A DNA stretch of 64,000 nt from Mesorhizobium australicum WSM2073 (GTDB taxonomy: Bacteria; Pseudomonadota; Alphaproteobacteria; Rhizobiales; Rhizobiaceae). The notes beneath the pieces are model-generated. The model saw nothing but the letters and a program-made list of their open reading frames with translations, was not told where the DNA came from and ran no database searches. The translations under genes and the position numbers were made by a program. The first letter of the stretch is position 1, and each line of letters starts with the position of its first letter. The stretch spans positions 3,424,001 to 3,488,000 of the forward strand of contig NC_019973.1 of the NCBI RefSeq assembly GCF_000230995.2, given 5' to 3'. This document shows, in pieces, positions 31,523 to 41,467 of the stretch.

Positions 31523-34500
31523 TTACAGCTTGCCAAACCCGCCCGGCGTCGGCGTCGTCACGATGACGGCCTCGCCAGCGTCGAGAACGGTCTGGTCGCA
31601 GGCCTTCAGCACGTCGACCGTGCCGTCGTTGCGGCGGACCTTGGTCGAGCCGACTTCGCCGTCGCCGCCGCCATCCAGCCCCCGTGGCGGGCGGTTGCGG
31701 TGCGAGGACAGGATCGCGCATTCCATTTTCTCGAGGAAGCGGATGGTGCGTTTGGTGCCGTCGCCGGCGTTCCATTTGCCCTTGCCGCCCGAGCCTTCGC
31801 GGATGTGAAAATCCTCCAGCACGACGGGAAAGCGCAGTTCAAGCACCTCCGGATCGGTTAGGCGCGAATTGGTCATATGGGTGTGCACGCCGGAGGTGCC
31901 GGCAAAGCCGCGGCCGGAGTTCATATGGCCGGCCGGCGAGCCGGAACAGATGGTCTCGTAATATTGGTACTTCTTGTTGCCGAAAGTCAGGTTGTTCATC
32001 GTGCCCTGCGCATTGGCCATCGCGCCCATGGCGCCGAACAGCGCATTGGTTACGTGCTGCGAGGTCTCGACATTGCCGGCGACGACGGCGGCAGGATAGG
32101 CGGGCTTCAGCATGCAGCCGTCGGGAATGACGATGTTGATCGGCCTGAGGCAGCCGGCATTCATCGGGATCATGTCCTCGACCATGACGCGGAAGGCGTA
32201 GAGCACGGCCGCGCGCGCCACCGGCTCAGGGGCGTTGAAATTGTTCTTCATGACAGGCGACGTGCCGGTGAAGTCGACGGTCGCCTCGCGCTTTTGGCGA
32301 TCGACCGTGATCTTCACCTTGATGACCTGGCCGGTATCGGTCGGATATTCATATTCCGACGTGTCCGGCAGCCGCTCCAGCACCCGGCGCACGCTCTCGG
32401 CGGCATTGTCCTGGACATGGCCCATATAGGCCTCGACGACATCAAGTCCGAAATGGGAGACCATCTTGCGCAGTTCGGCGACACCCTTCTCGTTGGCGGC
32501 AATCTGTGCCTTGAGATCGGCGATGTTCTGGTGCGGGTTGCGGGCGGGGTAGCGATGATCGGTGAGCAGCGTATGCAACTCCGTCTCGCGGAATTTTCCG
32601 CCGTCGACGATGCGGAAATTGTCGAACAGAACGCCTTCCTCGTCGACCGTGGTGGCGAGCGGCGTCATCGAGCCCGGGGCGGTGCCGCCAATGTCGGCAT
32701 GGTGGCCGCGCGAGGCCGCCCAGAAGAGGATGTTTTTCCTGATGTCGTCGAACACCGGTGTCACCACGGTGATGTCGGGCAGATGCGTGCCGCCATTATA
32801 GGGGGCATTCAAGGCAAAGACGTCGCCGGGATGGATGTCGCCGGAGTTGAGCCGGATAATGGTTTCGACCGAACGGTCCATGGAGCCGAGATGCACCGGC
32901 ATGTGCGGCGCATTGGCAACCAGCGCCCCGGTGTGGTCGAAGACAGCGCAGGAAAAATCCAGCCTTTCCTTGATGTTGACGGAATAGGCGGTGTTCTGCA
33001 GCGTCACGCCCATCTGCTCGGCGATCGACATGAAGAGATTGTTGAAGACTTCGAGCATCACCGGATCGGCTTGCGTGCCCAGGGCAGCGGCGCGCGCTTT
33101 CTTTTCCGTGCGGCGTATAACGACGTGATTGAGGTTGGTGATTTCGGCCCGCCAGCCCGGCTCGACGACGATGGTCTGGTTTGGCTCGATGATCAAGGCG
33201 GGGCCGGCGACCAGATTGGACGGTCCGAGGGTCTCGCGACGGTAGGCGCCAGCTTCATGCCACTGGCCTTCCGTGAAGATTAGCCGGGTCTCGGAAGCGG
33301 CTGGATGGACCCTTGCCGGTCCGGCAGGCGCATGGGCCTCGGCGCTGGTCTGGCCGGTTTCGGTGCCCTCGACGCCGACGGTCTCGACCACCATCGGCTT
33401 GTCGTCATAGACGAAACCGAATTGCGCTTTGTGGGCGATTTCGAAATCGCGCTTTGCCTGGAAAATCGAGTCGTTCTCAAAATTTACCGGCAGCGTCGTA
33501 TCGGTGCCGTCATAGCGAATGTGCAGCACCGGCCTGGTGGCAACCGCGTCCTCGGCGATGCCTTGCGCCGCCAGCTCCGCGATAACGGCCTTTTTCAAGG
33601 TGGCGACGAGGCCGCCAATCTCCGTTCTGGACTCTTCGGCGAGCGGCTTGAGCAGCGCCTGCTGGCGCGAGGCGAACACCGAGGCCAAGCCGATGCCATA
33701 GGCCGAAAGCAGGCCGGAGAAGGGATGGATCAGCACGGCCTCCATGCCAAGCGCGTCCGCGACCAGGCACGCGTGCTGTCCGCCGGCGCCGCCGAAGCAG
33801 TTCAGGAGGTATTCGGTGACGTCGTAGCCGCGCTGCACGGAAATCTTCTTGATCGCATTGGCCATGTTCTCGACCGCGATGGTGACGAAGCCCTCGGCGA
33901 CCGATTCGGGCGGCCGGCCATCGCCGATCTCGGTGGAAAGTGCCGCGAATTTCGCACGCACGGTTTCCGCGTCGAGCGGCGCGTCCTGGCTGGAACCGAA
34001 GATCGACGGGAAGAAGTCGGGCTGCAGCTTGCCGAGCATCACATTGGCATCGGTCACCGCCAACGGGCCGCCGCGCCGGTAGGCGGCGGGGCCGGGATTG
34101 GCGCCCGCGGAGTCCGGTCCGACGCGGAAACGCCCGGCCTCGTAGTGCAGGATCGAGCCGCCGCCGGCGGCGACCGTGTGGATGCGCATCATCGGCGCGC
34201 GGACGCGCACACCGGCGACTTCCGTGTCGAAGGCCCGTTCATACTCGCCGTCATAGTGGGCGACGTCGGTGGACGTACCGCCCATGTCGAAGCCGATGAC
34301 CTTGTCGAAACCGGCGAGCTTCGCCGTCTCGACCATGCCGACCACGCCGCCGGCCGGGCCCGACAGCAATGCGTCCTTGCCCTGGAACATGTCGGCGGCG
34401 GTGAGCCCGCCAGAAGACATCATGAACATCAGGCGAGGGGATTCGTTGTTTTTTCCCGCCGCACCCGGTTCTCCCGCCACCCCCAGTTCTCCCGCCACCC

Positions 34501-35173
34501 TTTGCACATAGCGCGACAGGATCGGCGACAGATAGGCGTCGACCACCGCGGTGTCGCCGCGGCCGACCAGCTTGATCAGCGGCGAGACCTCGTGGCTGAC
34601 CGAGACCTGTCCGAAACCAAGCTTGCGGCAGACCTTGGCCACCGCCTTCTCGTGATCGGGATATTTCCAGGCATGCATGAAGACGATCGCCACCGCATCG
34701 ATGCCATCGGCTTTCGCTTGTTCTATGGCCGGCCGGCAGGCTGATATGTCGAGCAGCCGTTCGACGCGGCCGTCGGCGAGCACACGCTCGTCGACCTCGA
34801 TGACGCGCTCATAGAGCTGTTCGGGAAGGATGATCTCCTTGGCGAAGATGTCCGGTCGCGCCTGGTACGCAATCCCTAACGCATCGCGAAACCCCTTGGT
34901 GATGAGCAACAACACGCGGTCGCCCTTGCGCTCCAGAAGGGCGTTGGTGGCCACGGTCGTGCCCATCTTGATGTCGCCGATCAGGCTGGACGGGATCGCG
35001 GCGGTCGCTTCAAGGTCGAGCAGGTCGCGGATGCCCTGAATGGCCGCATCGGCATAGGCTTCAGGATTCTCCGACAGCAATTTGCGAGGATGCAACCCGC
35101 CTTGCGGGTCACGGCCAATAATATCGGTGAAGGTGCCGCCGCGATCGATCCAGAAATCCCATTTCGCGGTCAT
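31523..35173 (-). CDS. 5-oxoprolinase/hydantoinase, HyuA-HyuB fusion
   Basis: A 1216-residue protein with a HyuA half (residues 1-690) and a HyuB half (about 705-1216). It opens [20 protein letters not shown], with the sugar-kinase-like ATP-binding motif [18 protein letters not shown] later, and HyuB contains [20 protein letters not shown] and [20 protein letters not shown] in HyuA. The size and order match eukaryote-like 5-oxoprolinase (OPLAH), which uses ATP to open 5-oxoproline to glutamate; a hydantoinase role is also possible. An 18-bp triplicate expands a loop near residue 235. It is a single gene on the - strand. Confidence 0.92.
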   Translation of the reverse strand: MTAKWDFWIDRGGTFTDIIGRDPQGGLHPRKLLSENPEAYADAAIQGIRDLLDLEATAAIPSSLIGDIKMGTTVATNALLERKGDRVLLLITKGFRDALGIAYQARPDIFAKEIILPEQLYERVIEVDERVLADGRVERLLDISACRPAIEQAKADGIDAVAIVFMHAWKYPDHEKAVAKVCRKLGFGQVSVSHEVSPLIKLVGRGDTAVVDAYLSPILSRYVQRVAGELGVAGEPGAAGKNNESPRLMFMMSSGGLTAADMFQGKDALLSGPAGGVVGMVETAKLAGFDKVIGFDMGGTSTDVAHYDGEYERAFDTEVAGVRVRAPMMRIHTVAAGGGSILHYEAGRFRVGPDSAGANPGPAAYRRGGPLAVTDANVMLGKLQPDFFPSIFGSSQDAPLDAETVRAKFAALSTEIGDGRPPESVAEGFVTIAVENMANAIKKISVQRGYDVTEYLLNCFGGAGGQHACLVADALGMEAVLIHPFSGLLSAYGIGLASVFASRQQALLKPLAEESRTEIGGLVATLKKAVIAELAAQGIAEDAVATRPVLHIRYDGTDTTLPVNFENDSIFQAKRDFEIAHKAQFGFVYDDKPMVVETVGVEGTETGQTSAEAHAPAGPARVHPAASETRLIFTEGQWHEAGAYRRETLGPSNLVAGPALIIEPNQTIVVEPGWRAEITNLNHVVIRRTEKKARAAALGTQADPVMLEVFNNLFMSIAEQMGVTLQNTAYSVNIKERLDFSCAVFDHTGALVANAPHMPVHLGSMDRSVETIIRLNSGDIHPGDVFALNAPYNGGTHLPDITVVTPVFDDIRKNILFWAASRGHHADIGGTAPGSMTPLATTVDEEGVLFDNFRIVDGGKFRETELHTLLTDHRYPARNPHQNIADLKAQIAANEKGVAELRKMVSHFGLDVVEAYMGHVQDNAAESVRRVLERLPDTSEYEYPTDTGQVIKVKITVDRQKREATVDFTGTSPVMKNNFNAPEPVARAAVLYAFRVMVEDMIPMNAGCLRPINIVIPDGCMLKPAYPAAVVAGNVETSQHVTNALFGAMGAMANAQGTMNNLTFGNKKYQYYETICSGSPAGHMNSGRGFAGTSGVHTHMTNSRLTDPEVLELRFPVVLEDFHIREGSGGKGKWNAGDGTKRTIRFLEKMECAILSSHRNRPPRGLDGGGDGEVGSTKVRRNDGTVDVLKACDQTVLDAGEAVIVTTPTPGGFGKL

Positions 35174-35357
35174 GCGGCTGTCTCCGGTATTTCGTTTCCG
35201 TTATCGTTGTTAAAGCGCCTAAGCGCCGGCAGCAATGTCGCCTGCATGCCATTGATGTTACAGGCGGAAACGCAACGTTATGAAACCCATGGCCGTCCGG
35301 GGCATTTCTCCTTCGACCGTTCACCGCAACGTGAACGTGTGTTGAAGGAGAGACGTA

Positions 35358-35570
35358 ATGAAAAAGCTCATTCTTGCTTCGGTGTCCGCCCTGGCCCTGC
35401 TGGGCGTTGCCGCCTGCAGCGACAGTGGCACAGGCACTGACAACACCACCACGCAGAGCACCAATCCGCCGGCTGCCGAGCAGCCGATGAAGCCCGCGGC
35501 CCCGGCCGATAATTCGACCAAGCCTGCCGAGCCGGCTCCGGCAACGCCCGCTCCTGCGCCCGCGCAGTAG
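35358..35570 (+). CDS. Small proline/alanine-rich lipoprotein
   Basis: A 70-residue protein with a signal peptide and lipobox LGVAAC, predicting lipidation at about Cys20. The mature part is Ser/Thr-rich then Pro/Ala-rich (PAEPAPATPAPAPAQ) and has no domain. It may be a small cell-envelope linker or peptidoglycan-associated peptide, but no function can be assigned. GGAGAG is seven bases before the ATG, and a terminator follows. It is divergent from the 5-oxoprolinase gene. Confidence 0.8.
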   Translation: MKKLILASVSALALLGVAACSDSGTGTDNTTTQSTNPPAAEQPMKPAAPADNSTKPAEPAPATPAPAPAQ

Positions 35571-35597
35571 TTTGTAAGCAGTAGGTGTCTTGGGAGG

Positions 35598-35621
35598 AAG
35601 GCCGGCTTCATGCCGGCCTTT
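35598..35621 (+). terminator. Terminator after the small lipoprotein gene
   Basis: A perfect 9-bp stem (AAGGCCGGC and GCCGGCCTT) with a five-base loop, TTCAT, ends in TTTCTC. It lies 28 bases past the stop. Confidence 0.78.
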
Positions 35622-35718
35622 CTCGTGGAGACCGCGCTCGGGACCGTGGATCGTCGGTGGCCACGGACCCGATAGAGAGTGGCCGTTATTGGCTTGATAG
35701 CGGGGACCGGTTGGCTCT

Positions 35719-36450
35719 ATGAAGCTGGCCATGTCGATTTGGGACCGCCTCGGCGACTTCATCACGCGGGTTTCGTCTTCAACCACGTCAGGCGTCGCCG
35801 ACGTGGTCGAAGCTGTGCGCACGGTTTTCTCCGGCGATGCCGACCTGCGCCGCCGCGTCGCCTTCTCGGTGGCGATGATCGCGCTGTCGGCCAAGATGGC
35901 CAAGGCCGACGGTATCGTCACCCAGGATGAGGTGCGCGCCTTCCAGGAAATCTTCGAAGTGCCGCCGAAGGAGACGCGCAACGTCGCGCGGCTGTTCGAT
36001 CTGGCCCAGCGGGACGTCGCCGGTTTCGAGACCTACGCCGAGCGCATGGCGCAGCTCTGCGGCTCCGGGCACTCCAATTGCGTGATGCTGGAAGACATAC
36101 TCGACGGCCTGTTCCACATCGCCAAGGCCGATGGGTTGGTGCATGAGCGCGAAGGCATCTTCCTGCACCGTATCGCCGAGATCTTCCGCATTGACGAAAC
36201 GCATTACGAATCGATCATGGCACGGCACGTCAATCTTGGTGCCGGCGACCCCTATGTCGTCCTCGGCATCGAGCGGGGCAAGCCGTTCGAGGAGGTCAGG
36301 AAACGCTATCGCAAGCTGGTGTCGGACAACCACCCGGATCGGCTGATCGCGCGCGGGCTGCCGCAGGAATTCATCAAGATCGCGACGACCAGGGTCGCGG
36401 CGATCAACGCCGCCTACGAGATGATCGAGCGGGGCCTGCGGCACGCATGA
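35719..36450 (+). CDS. TerB/J-domain protein (DjlA-like co-chaperone)
   Basis: A 243-residue protein with an N-terminal TerB-type helical domain (about 45-165, with AKADGIVTQDEVRAFQEIF and HIAKADGLVHEREGIFLHRI) and a C-terminal J domain. The J-domain HPD tripeptide is at residues 205-207 in DNHPDRLIA, so it should stimulate a DnaK-type ATPase. Unlike E. coli DjlA it has no obvious N-terminal membrane segment. A second ATG (MSIWDRLGDF) four codons in is about as likely a start. Its stop overlaps the amidase start by four bases. Confidence 0.9.
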   Translation: MKLAMSIWDRLGDFITRVSSSTTSGVADVVEAVRTVFSGDADLRRRVAFSVAMIALSAKMAKADGIVTQDEVRAFQEIFEVPPKETRNVARLFDLAQRDVAGFETYAERMAQLCGSGHSNCVMLEDILDGLFHIAKADGLVHEREGIFLHRIAEIFRIDETHYESIMARHVNLGAGDPYVVLGIERGKPFEEVRKRYRKLVSDNHPDRLIARGLPQEFIKIATTRVAAINAAYEMIERGLRHA

Positions 36451-37202
36451 GCGGCTTCCTGCCCGACGAGCCGAGCGCCGAGGTCAGGGTATCGCCGAAT
36501 TTCGGGCCAAGGCGCGACTCGCAGAAGCCCGACATGATTGTGCTGCACTACACGGGCATGGCTACCGGGGCCGCGGCCGAAGCCTGGCTGTGCGATCCGG
36601 CGAGTGAAGTCTCGTCGCATTATCTCGTCCATGAGAATGGTCACGTCGTGCAGATGGTGCGGGAAAGCGATCGCGCGTGGCACGCCGGCCAGAGTTCCTG
36701 GTTCGGACGCACCGACATCAATTCCTGCTCGATCGGCATCGAAATCGTCAATCCCGGCCATTCACTGGGCTATCCCGGCTTTCCGAAACGTCAGATCACG
36801 GCGGTCATCGAGCTGTGCAAGGGGATTGTCACGCGGCACGCGATCACCCCCCAGCGGGTGTTGGCGCACTCCGACGTGGCGCCGGGGCGCAAGATCGATC
36901 CCGGCGAGAAGTTCCCATGGGCCGCGCTGTTTAAGGCCGGTGTCGGTCATCTCGTGCCGGCCGCTCCCGTCAGGCGCGGAGCCGCGCTGAAGTCCGGTGA
37001 CCGCGGTGCCGATGTGGAGACGCTGCAGTCGATGCTGTCGCTTTATGGCTATGGCGTCGAGATATCGGGCATTTTCGACGACCGGACACGAATTGTCGTT
37101 GAGGCCTTTCAACGGCATTTTCGACCGCGCCGGATCGACGGAATCGCCGACGGCTCGACGATGCGCACGCTGCAGAAACTGCTTGCTTCCGCGAGGAATT
37201 GA
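36447..37202 (+). CDS. N-acetylmuramoyl-L-alanine amidase (Amidase_2 with PG-binding domain)
   Basis: A 251-residue zinc amidase of the AmpD/AmiD type. Metal-binding histidines are in MIVLHYTGM (about His34) and AHSDVAPGRKIDPG; SSHYLVHENGHVVQMV also fits the fold. The last 75 residues are a PG_binding_1 domain (GAALKSGDRGADVETLQSMLSLYGY). No signal peptide is evident, suggesting a cytoplasmic role in muropeptide recycling, or export by another route. It is coupled to the TerB/J-domain gene by a four-base overlap. Confidence 0.92.
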   Translation: MSGFLPDEPSAEVRVSPNFGPRRDSQKPDMIVLHYTGMATGAAAEAWLCDPASEVSSHYLVHENGHVVQMVRESDRAWHAGQSSWFGRTDINSCSIGIEIVNPGHSLGYPGFPKRQITAVIELCKGIVTRHAITPQRVLAHSDVAPGRKIDPGEKFPWAALFKAGVGHLVPAAPVRRGAALKSGDRGADVETLQSMLSLYGYGVEISGIFDDRTRIVVEAFQRHFRPRRIDGIADGSTMRTLQKLLASARN

Positions 37203-37372
37203 CCTCAGGTCAAGAGCGGGTCCAAGTAATCCTCGCTGGTCATAAAGTTACAAACTGTCACTGAAAGTGACTTGCCTCGCCTTCATTGGCGCCAAATCGG
37301 ACTTCAAAGGGCGTTTCGTACAGTTTGTCGGACGTCCATCCCCCCGGGTGTTCCGATATTGATCAAGCGATG

Positions 37373-37394
37373 CCACGCGAAGATCTTCGCGTGG
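37373..37394. promoter_or_regulatory. Perfect 22-bp palindrome before the SLT gene
   Basis: The two half-sites CCACGCGAAGA and TCTTCGCGTGG meet with no spacer, 20 bases before the ATG. It could be an operator or a hairpin in the leader that affects translation. A smaller hairpin, GTCACT-GAAA-GTGAC, lies about 100 bases earlier. Confidence 0.5.
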
Positions 37395-37414
37395 CCCCAA
37401 CAGAACAGGATCAC

Positions 37415-38152
37415 ATGCAGAAATTGACCGTTTTAACGGCAGCTCTTGCTGCCGGGGTAATGAGTTTTGCCTTCAGTGCGGCCGACGCCGCGCCGTTAAG
37501 TCCACGGGCCGACCAGGGCCTCGTCGCGGCATCCGCCAAAGGCAAGGCCATTTCGGCCAAAAGCAACAAGACGACGAAGCAGGTTTCCGCGAAAGTGGAA
37601 AAGGCAAGCTGGGCCAAGGCAAGTGGGACCAAGGCAAGTAAGACCGGGGCAGGGAAATCCTCCGCCAAGAGGCAGACAAAGCGCGGCCGCAAAACCGTGG
37701 ACATGACGACGACAGCATCGATCGGTCTCGGCAACCTCGCTGCGGCGACCGCGGCGGTGACGAGCGGTGGCCAGTATTCCGCGATTGTCGGCCGCTACGC
37801 GGCCACCTACGGGGTTCCGGTGTCGCTGGCCCAGGCCGTGATCAAGATCGAAAGCAACTACCGGCCGAACATGGTCGGCGGCGCCGGCGAGATCGGACTG
37901 ATGCAGATCAAGCCGGCAACCGCGCGCATGATGGGTTACAGCGGGTCGGCCAAGGGCCTGTTCGATCCCGACACCAACATCAAATACGGCATGAAGTACC
38001 TCGCCATGGCGCGCGACCTCGGCGGCGGCACGACCTGCGGCACCATCCTGAAATACAATGCCGGCCATGGCGCCACCCGCATGAACCCGGTTTCGGCGGC
38101 CTATTGCAGCAAGGTCAAGGTCCAGTTGGCGGCTGTCGGCGCACCGGCTTGA
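37415..38152 (+). CDS. Lytic transglycosylase with SLT domain
   Basis: A 245-residue exported protein with a signal peptide (residues 1-25, ending ADA-A). A lysine/serine/alanine-rich basic segment (about 40-95) links it to the SLT goose-lysozyme-like domain (about 118-220). The catalytic Glu is Glu146 in AVIKIESNYRPN, followed by GEIGLMQIKPATARMMGY and YLAMARDLGGG. The basic linker may bind the wall or nucleic acid. The linker includes a three-copy 15-bp repeat (KASWA, KASGT, KASKT). It lies just before rnpB; the ATG chosen has AGGA-type sequence ACAGGATCAC upstream. Confidence 0.92.
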   Translation: MQKLTVLTAALAAGVMSFAFSAADAAPLSPRADQGLVAASAKGKAISAKSNKTTKQVSAKVEKASWAKASGTKASKTGAGKSSAKRQTKRGRKTVDMTTTASIGLGNLAAATAAVTSGGQYSAIVGRYAATYGVPVSLAQAVIKIESNYRPNMVGGAGEIGLMQIKPATARMMGYSGSAKGLFDPDTNIKYGMKYLAMARDLGGGTTCGTILKYNAGHGATRMNPVSAAYCSKVKVQLAAVGAPA

Positions 38153-38212
38153 CAAGAACCGGGCACGACGGCTTTTTCGGTTGCGTTTTGCGGTGTGAAC
38201 CCCTTTATACGC

Positions 38213-38616
38213 CCTGCCAGCTGGCCGGGCGGCCGCACCCGCAAACGCCGAAAGGCCGCGGGTGAGGAAAGTCCGGGCTCCATGGAAACACGGTGCCGGT
38301 TAATGGCCGGCGGGGGCGACCCCAGGGAAAGTGCCACAGAAAGCAAACCGCCACGACTTTGTCGGGGTAAGGGTGAAAGGGTGGGGTAAGAGCCCACCGC
38401 GCGACTGGCAACAGGAGCGGCACGGTAAACCCCACCGGGAGCAAGACCGAATAGGGGCGGTGCGAGGGGGAACCCTCGAGGGCTGTTTCCGGCCCACCGT
38501 CCGGGTAGGTTGCGTGAGGCGCATGGCAACATGCGCCCAAGATGAATGGCCGCCACGTTCTCGCCTCGCAAGGGGCGAGGGCCATACAAAACCCGGCTTA
38601 CAGGCCAGCTGGCAGT
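38213..38616 (+). ncRNA. rnpB: RNase P RNA (bacterial type A)
   Basis: The catalytic RNA of RNase P, which removes 5' leaders from tRNA precursors. The conserved 5' core GAGGAAAGTCCGGGCTCC is at about 38264-38281. The CACAGAAA block is near 38335, and later conserved segments follow. Helix P1 is formed by TGCCAGCTGGCC (38215-38226) and its complement GGCCAGCTGGCA (38603-38614), which fixes both ends to within a few bases. Length is about 400, normal for alphaproteobacteria. The exact mature ends are not visible. Confidence 0.95.
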
Positions 38617-38795
38617 TCCTCTCCACGACATCTGGGATAAAGCCTTTGGTGCCAGAAGGTTACGCCCATGGGCGCAGCTTCTGATTCAAAGGCACGGGGC
38701 TGATTTGCCCCGCCGCAAGACAGAGATATCCGCCGACTTTCTTGAAATTGGTGCGATTAAATCGTACCGTCACGGCTCATCATCAGGAGCCTATC

Positions 38796-39071
38796 ATGGG
38801 TCAGGTCGACAAACGCAGCATCACGCTTTCGCCGGAATTGGCTCAGGCGGTCGACGATGTGGTCGCGGCTGGAGAATACGCCTCGGCGAGCGAGGTGATC
38901 CGCGATGCGTTGAGGCAATGGAAGGACCGCCGCGACCTGATGGGCTACACGGTTGAGGAACTGCGCAAGCTGGTGCAGCAGGGGATCGACAGCGGGCCTG
39001 GTCGGTTTGCCTCGATGGACGAAATCAAGGCGGAGGCCCGCAGGCGTCTGCGATCTGACGACGCGGCATGA
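38796..39071 (+). CDS. parD: ParD-family antitoxin
   Basis: A 91-residue protein of the ParD/CopG-like antitoxin family: an N-terminal ribbon-helix-helix (KRSITLSPELAQAVDDVVAAGEYASASEVIRDALRQW) and a C-terminal tail that wraps the toxin. It should bind DNA as a dimer and neutralise ParE. The AGGAG site eight bases before the ATG decides the start. Its stop overlaps the parE start by four bases. Confidence 0.93.
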   Translation: MGQVDKRSITLSPELAQAVDDVVAAGEYASASEVIRDALRQWKDRRDLMGYTVEELRKLVQQGIDSGPGRFASMDEIKAEARRRLRSDDAA

Positions 39072-39370
39072 AGTTGCTGCCAATCGACCGCAGCGCTCGT
39101 GCGGAAGAGGATTTGGTTGCGATCTGGCTTCATATTGCGGGCAACAACGAGGCAGCAGCGGACCGGTTGCTTGATCGTTTAGCGGCAAGATGGCGGCAAT
39201 TGTCGACTTATCCCTTCTCAGGTGCGCCACGCGACGACATTGCGCCGGGTATCCGCCATCTGATTGTCGGCGAATATCTCACCTTGTACCGGGTCGGCGG
39301 TGATGCGATCGAAGTTCTTCGCGTGCTGCATGGTCGTCGTAACATCGAAGCCAATGACCTCGGCTCCTAA
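39068..39370 (+). CDS. parE: ParE-family toxin
   Basis: A 100-residue RelE/ParE-fold toxin. Features are DRSARAEEDLVAIWLHIAGNNEAAADRLLDRL, the YPFSGAPRDDIAPGIRHLIVGEYLTLYRV core and the closing VLHGRRN. ParE members inhibit DNA gyrase, unlike the RNA-cleaving HigB type. It appears intact. It forms a compact two-gene module with parD, between rnpB and a convergent PLP-enzyme gene. Confidence 0.93.
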   Translation: MKLLPIDRSARAEEDLVAIWLHIAGNNEAAADRLLDRLAARWRQLSTYPFSGAPRDDIAPGIRHLIVGEYLTLYRVGGDAIEVLRVLHGRRNIEANDLGS

Positions 39371-39480
39371 GCAATCCAGGAGAAGCGCTAGTGCTTTGCG
39401 GAATCGCGTAATTGCGTAAAACAAGGAGTTAGGGCGGTTCAGCGATTCCATCAGACGCTGACCCGCTCGTGGTCGATTTG

Positions 39481-40596
39481 TCAGTCGCTGATCCTGTCCA
39501 GCGAGGCCTCGATCGCCTTCCAGAGTTCTTCCACGGGCTCACAACCGACCGATAGGCGAACGAAGCCAGCCGGAACCGCGTCGCCTCGCTTCAAGCGCCG
39601 CTCGGCCGAGGTGTGGACGCCGCCGAAGGAGGTTGCGGCCTGCATCAGGTCGCAATTGTTGATGAAATCCTCGGCTTTCTGCTCGGAAGCGAGTTCGAAG
39701 GAGATGAGGAAGCCGAAGCGCTCCATCTGGGCGCGGGCAAGATTGTGCGAGGGATCGCCTTCGAGGCCGGGATAGCGCAGGCCGTTGATCGCCCGATGGC
39801 CTTGCAGGCGCCGCGCGATCACTTCCGCCGACGAACACATGCGGTCGAAGCGCACATCCAATGTTTCCAGGCCGCGATGCACCAGCCAGGCTTCGAACGG
39901 CCCGGGGATGCTGCCCGAGACCTCGCGCCAGCCGGTCACGGCGGCGATGATATCCGCATTGCGGCTGGCAACATGTCCGAACAGCACGTCGGAATGGCCA
40001 TTGGGTGCCTTGGTGTCGGCGGCGACAACGATATCGGCGCCGTGATCGAGAGGGCGCTGGCCGAAGGGCGTCATCGTCGTGTTGTCGACCACCAGCAGCG
40101 CGCCGGCCTTGTGGACGGCTTCGGCGACAGCGGCGATATCGCAGATGTCCAGCCCCGGATTGGCCGGCGTTTCGACGAAGGCCAGGCGGTAGCCCGCAAA
40201 ACCGCCGTCAAGGAAAGTCGATGTCGGCCGGACATCGTAGGAGACACCGAGCGGTTGCAGGAAGCGATCAGCCAGCGCCCTGGTGGTGTGATAACCGTCC
40301 GAAGGCAGCAGGACATGGTCGCCGGCCTTGAGCACGGCAAAGAATGCCGCCGAGATCGCTGCCATTCCCGAGGGAAAGCCGACGCAGGGCGCGTCTTCCA
40401 AATGGGACAACATGTGTTCGACGGCATCCCAGGTCGGGTTGCTGAAACGGCCGTACTGGTTGAAGCCGGTGGCATCGCCCGGTGCATGGAAGATGGCGGC
40501 CATAGTCAGTGGCAGGGGAATGGAATCGCCCATGGCAAACCCGCTGCGACGCAAATGGGGAAGGGCCGCAGCGCGCGATTTGGCAGTTTCAGACAT
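39481..40596 (-). CDS. Cystathionine gamma-synthase/lyase family PLP enzyme
   Basis: A 371-residue Cys/Met-metabolism PLP enzyme. The PLP lysine is Lys196 in VVAADTKAPNGHSDVLFG, and typical blocks are FSNPTWDAVEHMLSHLEDAPCVGFPSGMAAI, the VVDNTTMTP metal-free turn, and VETPANPGLDICDI. It is shorter than the usual 390-400 residues. The family includes synthases and lyases for cystathionine, homocysteine and related compounds; which one this is cannot be settled. It is a single gene on the - strand, facing away from the dcw cluster. Confidence 0.87.
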   Translation of the reverse strand: MSETAKSRAAALPHLRRSGFAMGDSIPLPLTMAAIFHAPGDATGFNQYGRFSNPTWDAVEHMLSHLEDAPCVGFPSGMAAISAAFFAVLKAGDHVLLPSDGYHTTRALADRFLQPLGVSYDVRPTSTFLDGGFAGYRLAFVETPANPGLDICDIAAVAEAVHKAGALLVVDNTTMTPFGQRPLDHGADIVVAADTKAPNGHSDVLFGHVASRNADIIAAVTGWREVSGSIPGPFEAWLVHRGLETLDVRFDRMCSSAEVIARRLQGHRAINGLRYPGLEGDPSHNLARAQMERFGFLISFELASEQKAEDFINNCDLMQAATSFGGVHTSAERRLKRGDAVPAGFVRLSVGCEPVEELWKAIEASLDRISD

Positions 40597-40783
40597 CGAG
40601 TTTCAAATCCCTTGGCGATCGGTGAGATGGGGGAGACGCTATGCCCGGCCGCGGCTCGCGGCAAGGCGTCTCCAGTTAGACCAGCGAGGCTCTAAACGGT
40701 TCGTTAGGCTTAATAGACCATAAAGACGAGACGTGCCGTCAAAGCCGTGATGCGCATGTTTGTGAAGCCCTATTCCCGTTGAC

Positions 40784-40808
40784 GCCCATAGTGCCCCATG
40801 GTATCCCA
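40784..40808 (-). promoter_or_regulatory. MraZ operator of the dcw cluster
   Basis: Read on the - strand the site is TGGGA-TACCA-TGGGG-CACTA-TGGGC: three TGGGN boxes separated by five bases, the arrangement bound by MraZ. On the + strand a TTGACG (40779-40784) and TATCCC (40802-40807) 17 bases apart overlap the boxes and may be the promoter. It lies 186 bases before mraZ in a 400-base gap with no gene. Confidence 0.75.
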
Positions 40809-40993
40809 TTTCGACATCAAAGCCTTCGTTCCGCGTCAGGGTAAAGCGTACGCCAATCGGGCAGCCGCGGCGGCTGCGCGTTTGCCGTTTTTTGCCCCTG
40901 TGGACGAGGTTGGTGCGGGGCGGGCGCAGCGCTGCGGTGGCGCGTGCGACACGATGAAGAGGGGTGCGGTTGCGCAAGCGGCTGCAACGTGTG

Positions 40994-41467
40994 ATGAACC
41001 GGTTTCTGTCGAACACGGTGAGCAGGATCGATGCGAAGGGGCGGGTGTCCGTTCCGGCGCATTTCCGTGCCGTGGTGCAGAAGCGCGGCTATTCGGAACT
41101 CTATGCGCTGCGGTGCCTGGACCTGCCGGCGATGGATGTCGGCGGGCTCGATCTGCTCGATCGCTACGAGCAACGCATCGCGCGGGAAGACCCGTTCCTG
41201 CAGACTGCGGACGACATGTCGTTCTTCTGCCATGGCGACGGAGCGTTCCTGAAGCTCGACCAGGACGGCCGCATCACCATGACCGATTTCATTCGCGAAC
41301 ATGCCGGCATTTCCGCGGAGGTGGCCTTTGTCGGGCGCGGCAATTTCTTTCAGATCTGGGAGCCGGGACGGCTTGCGACCTACGGCGCGCAGGCGCGGGC
41401 CAGGCTTTTGCAGCTTCGGCAGGGGACGAAGGCTCACGAGGCCAAGGCTGGGGAGCGACCGGAATGA
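40994..41467 (+). CDS. mraZ: Transcriptional regulator MraZ
   Basis: A 157-residue DNA-binding protein of the AbrB-like MraZ family, with two SpoVT/AbrB-type repeats ([20 protein letters not shown] and [23 protein letters not shown]). It represses or tunes the division and cell wall cluster through the TGGGN boxes upstream. The start [13 protein letters not shown] is the usual one; a further ATG ten codons upstream has no ribosome site. Its stop overlaps rsmH by four bases. Confidence 0.95.
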   Translation: MNRFLSNTVSRIDAKGRVSVPAHFRAVVQKRGYSELYALRCLDLPAMDVGGLDLLDRYEQRIAREDPFLQTADDMSFFCHGDGAFLKLDQDGRITMTDFIREHAGISAEVAFVGRGNFFQIWEPGRLATYGAQARARLLQLRQGTKAHEAKAGERPE

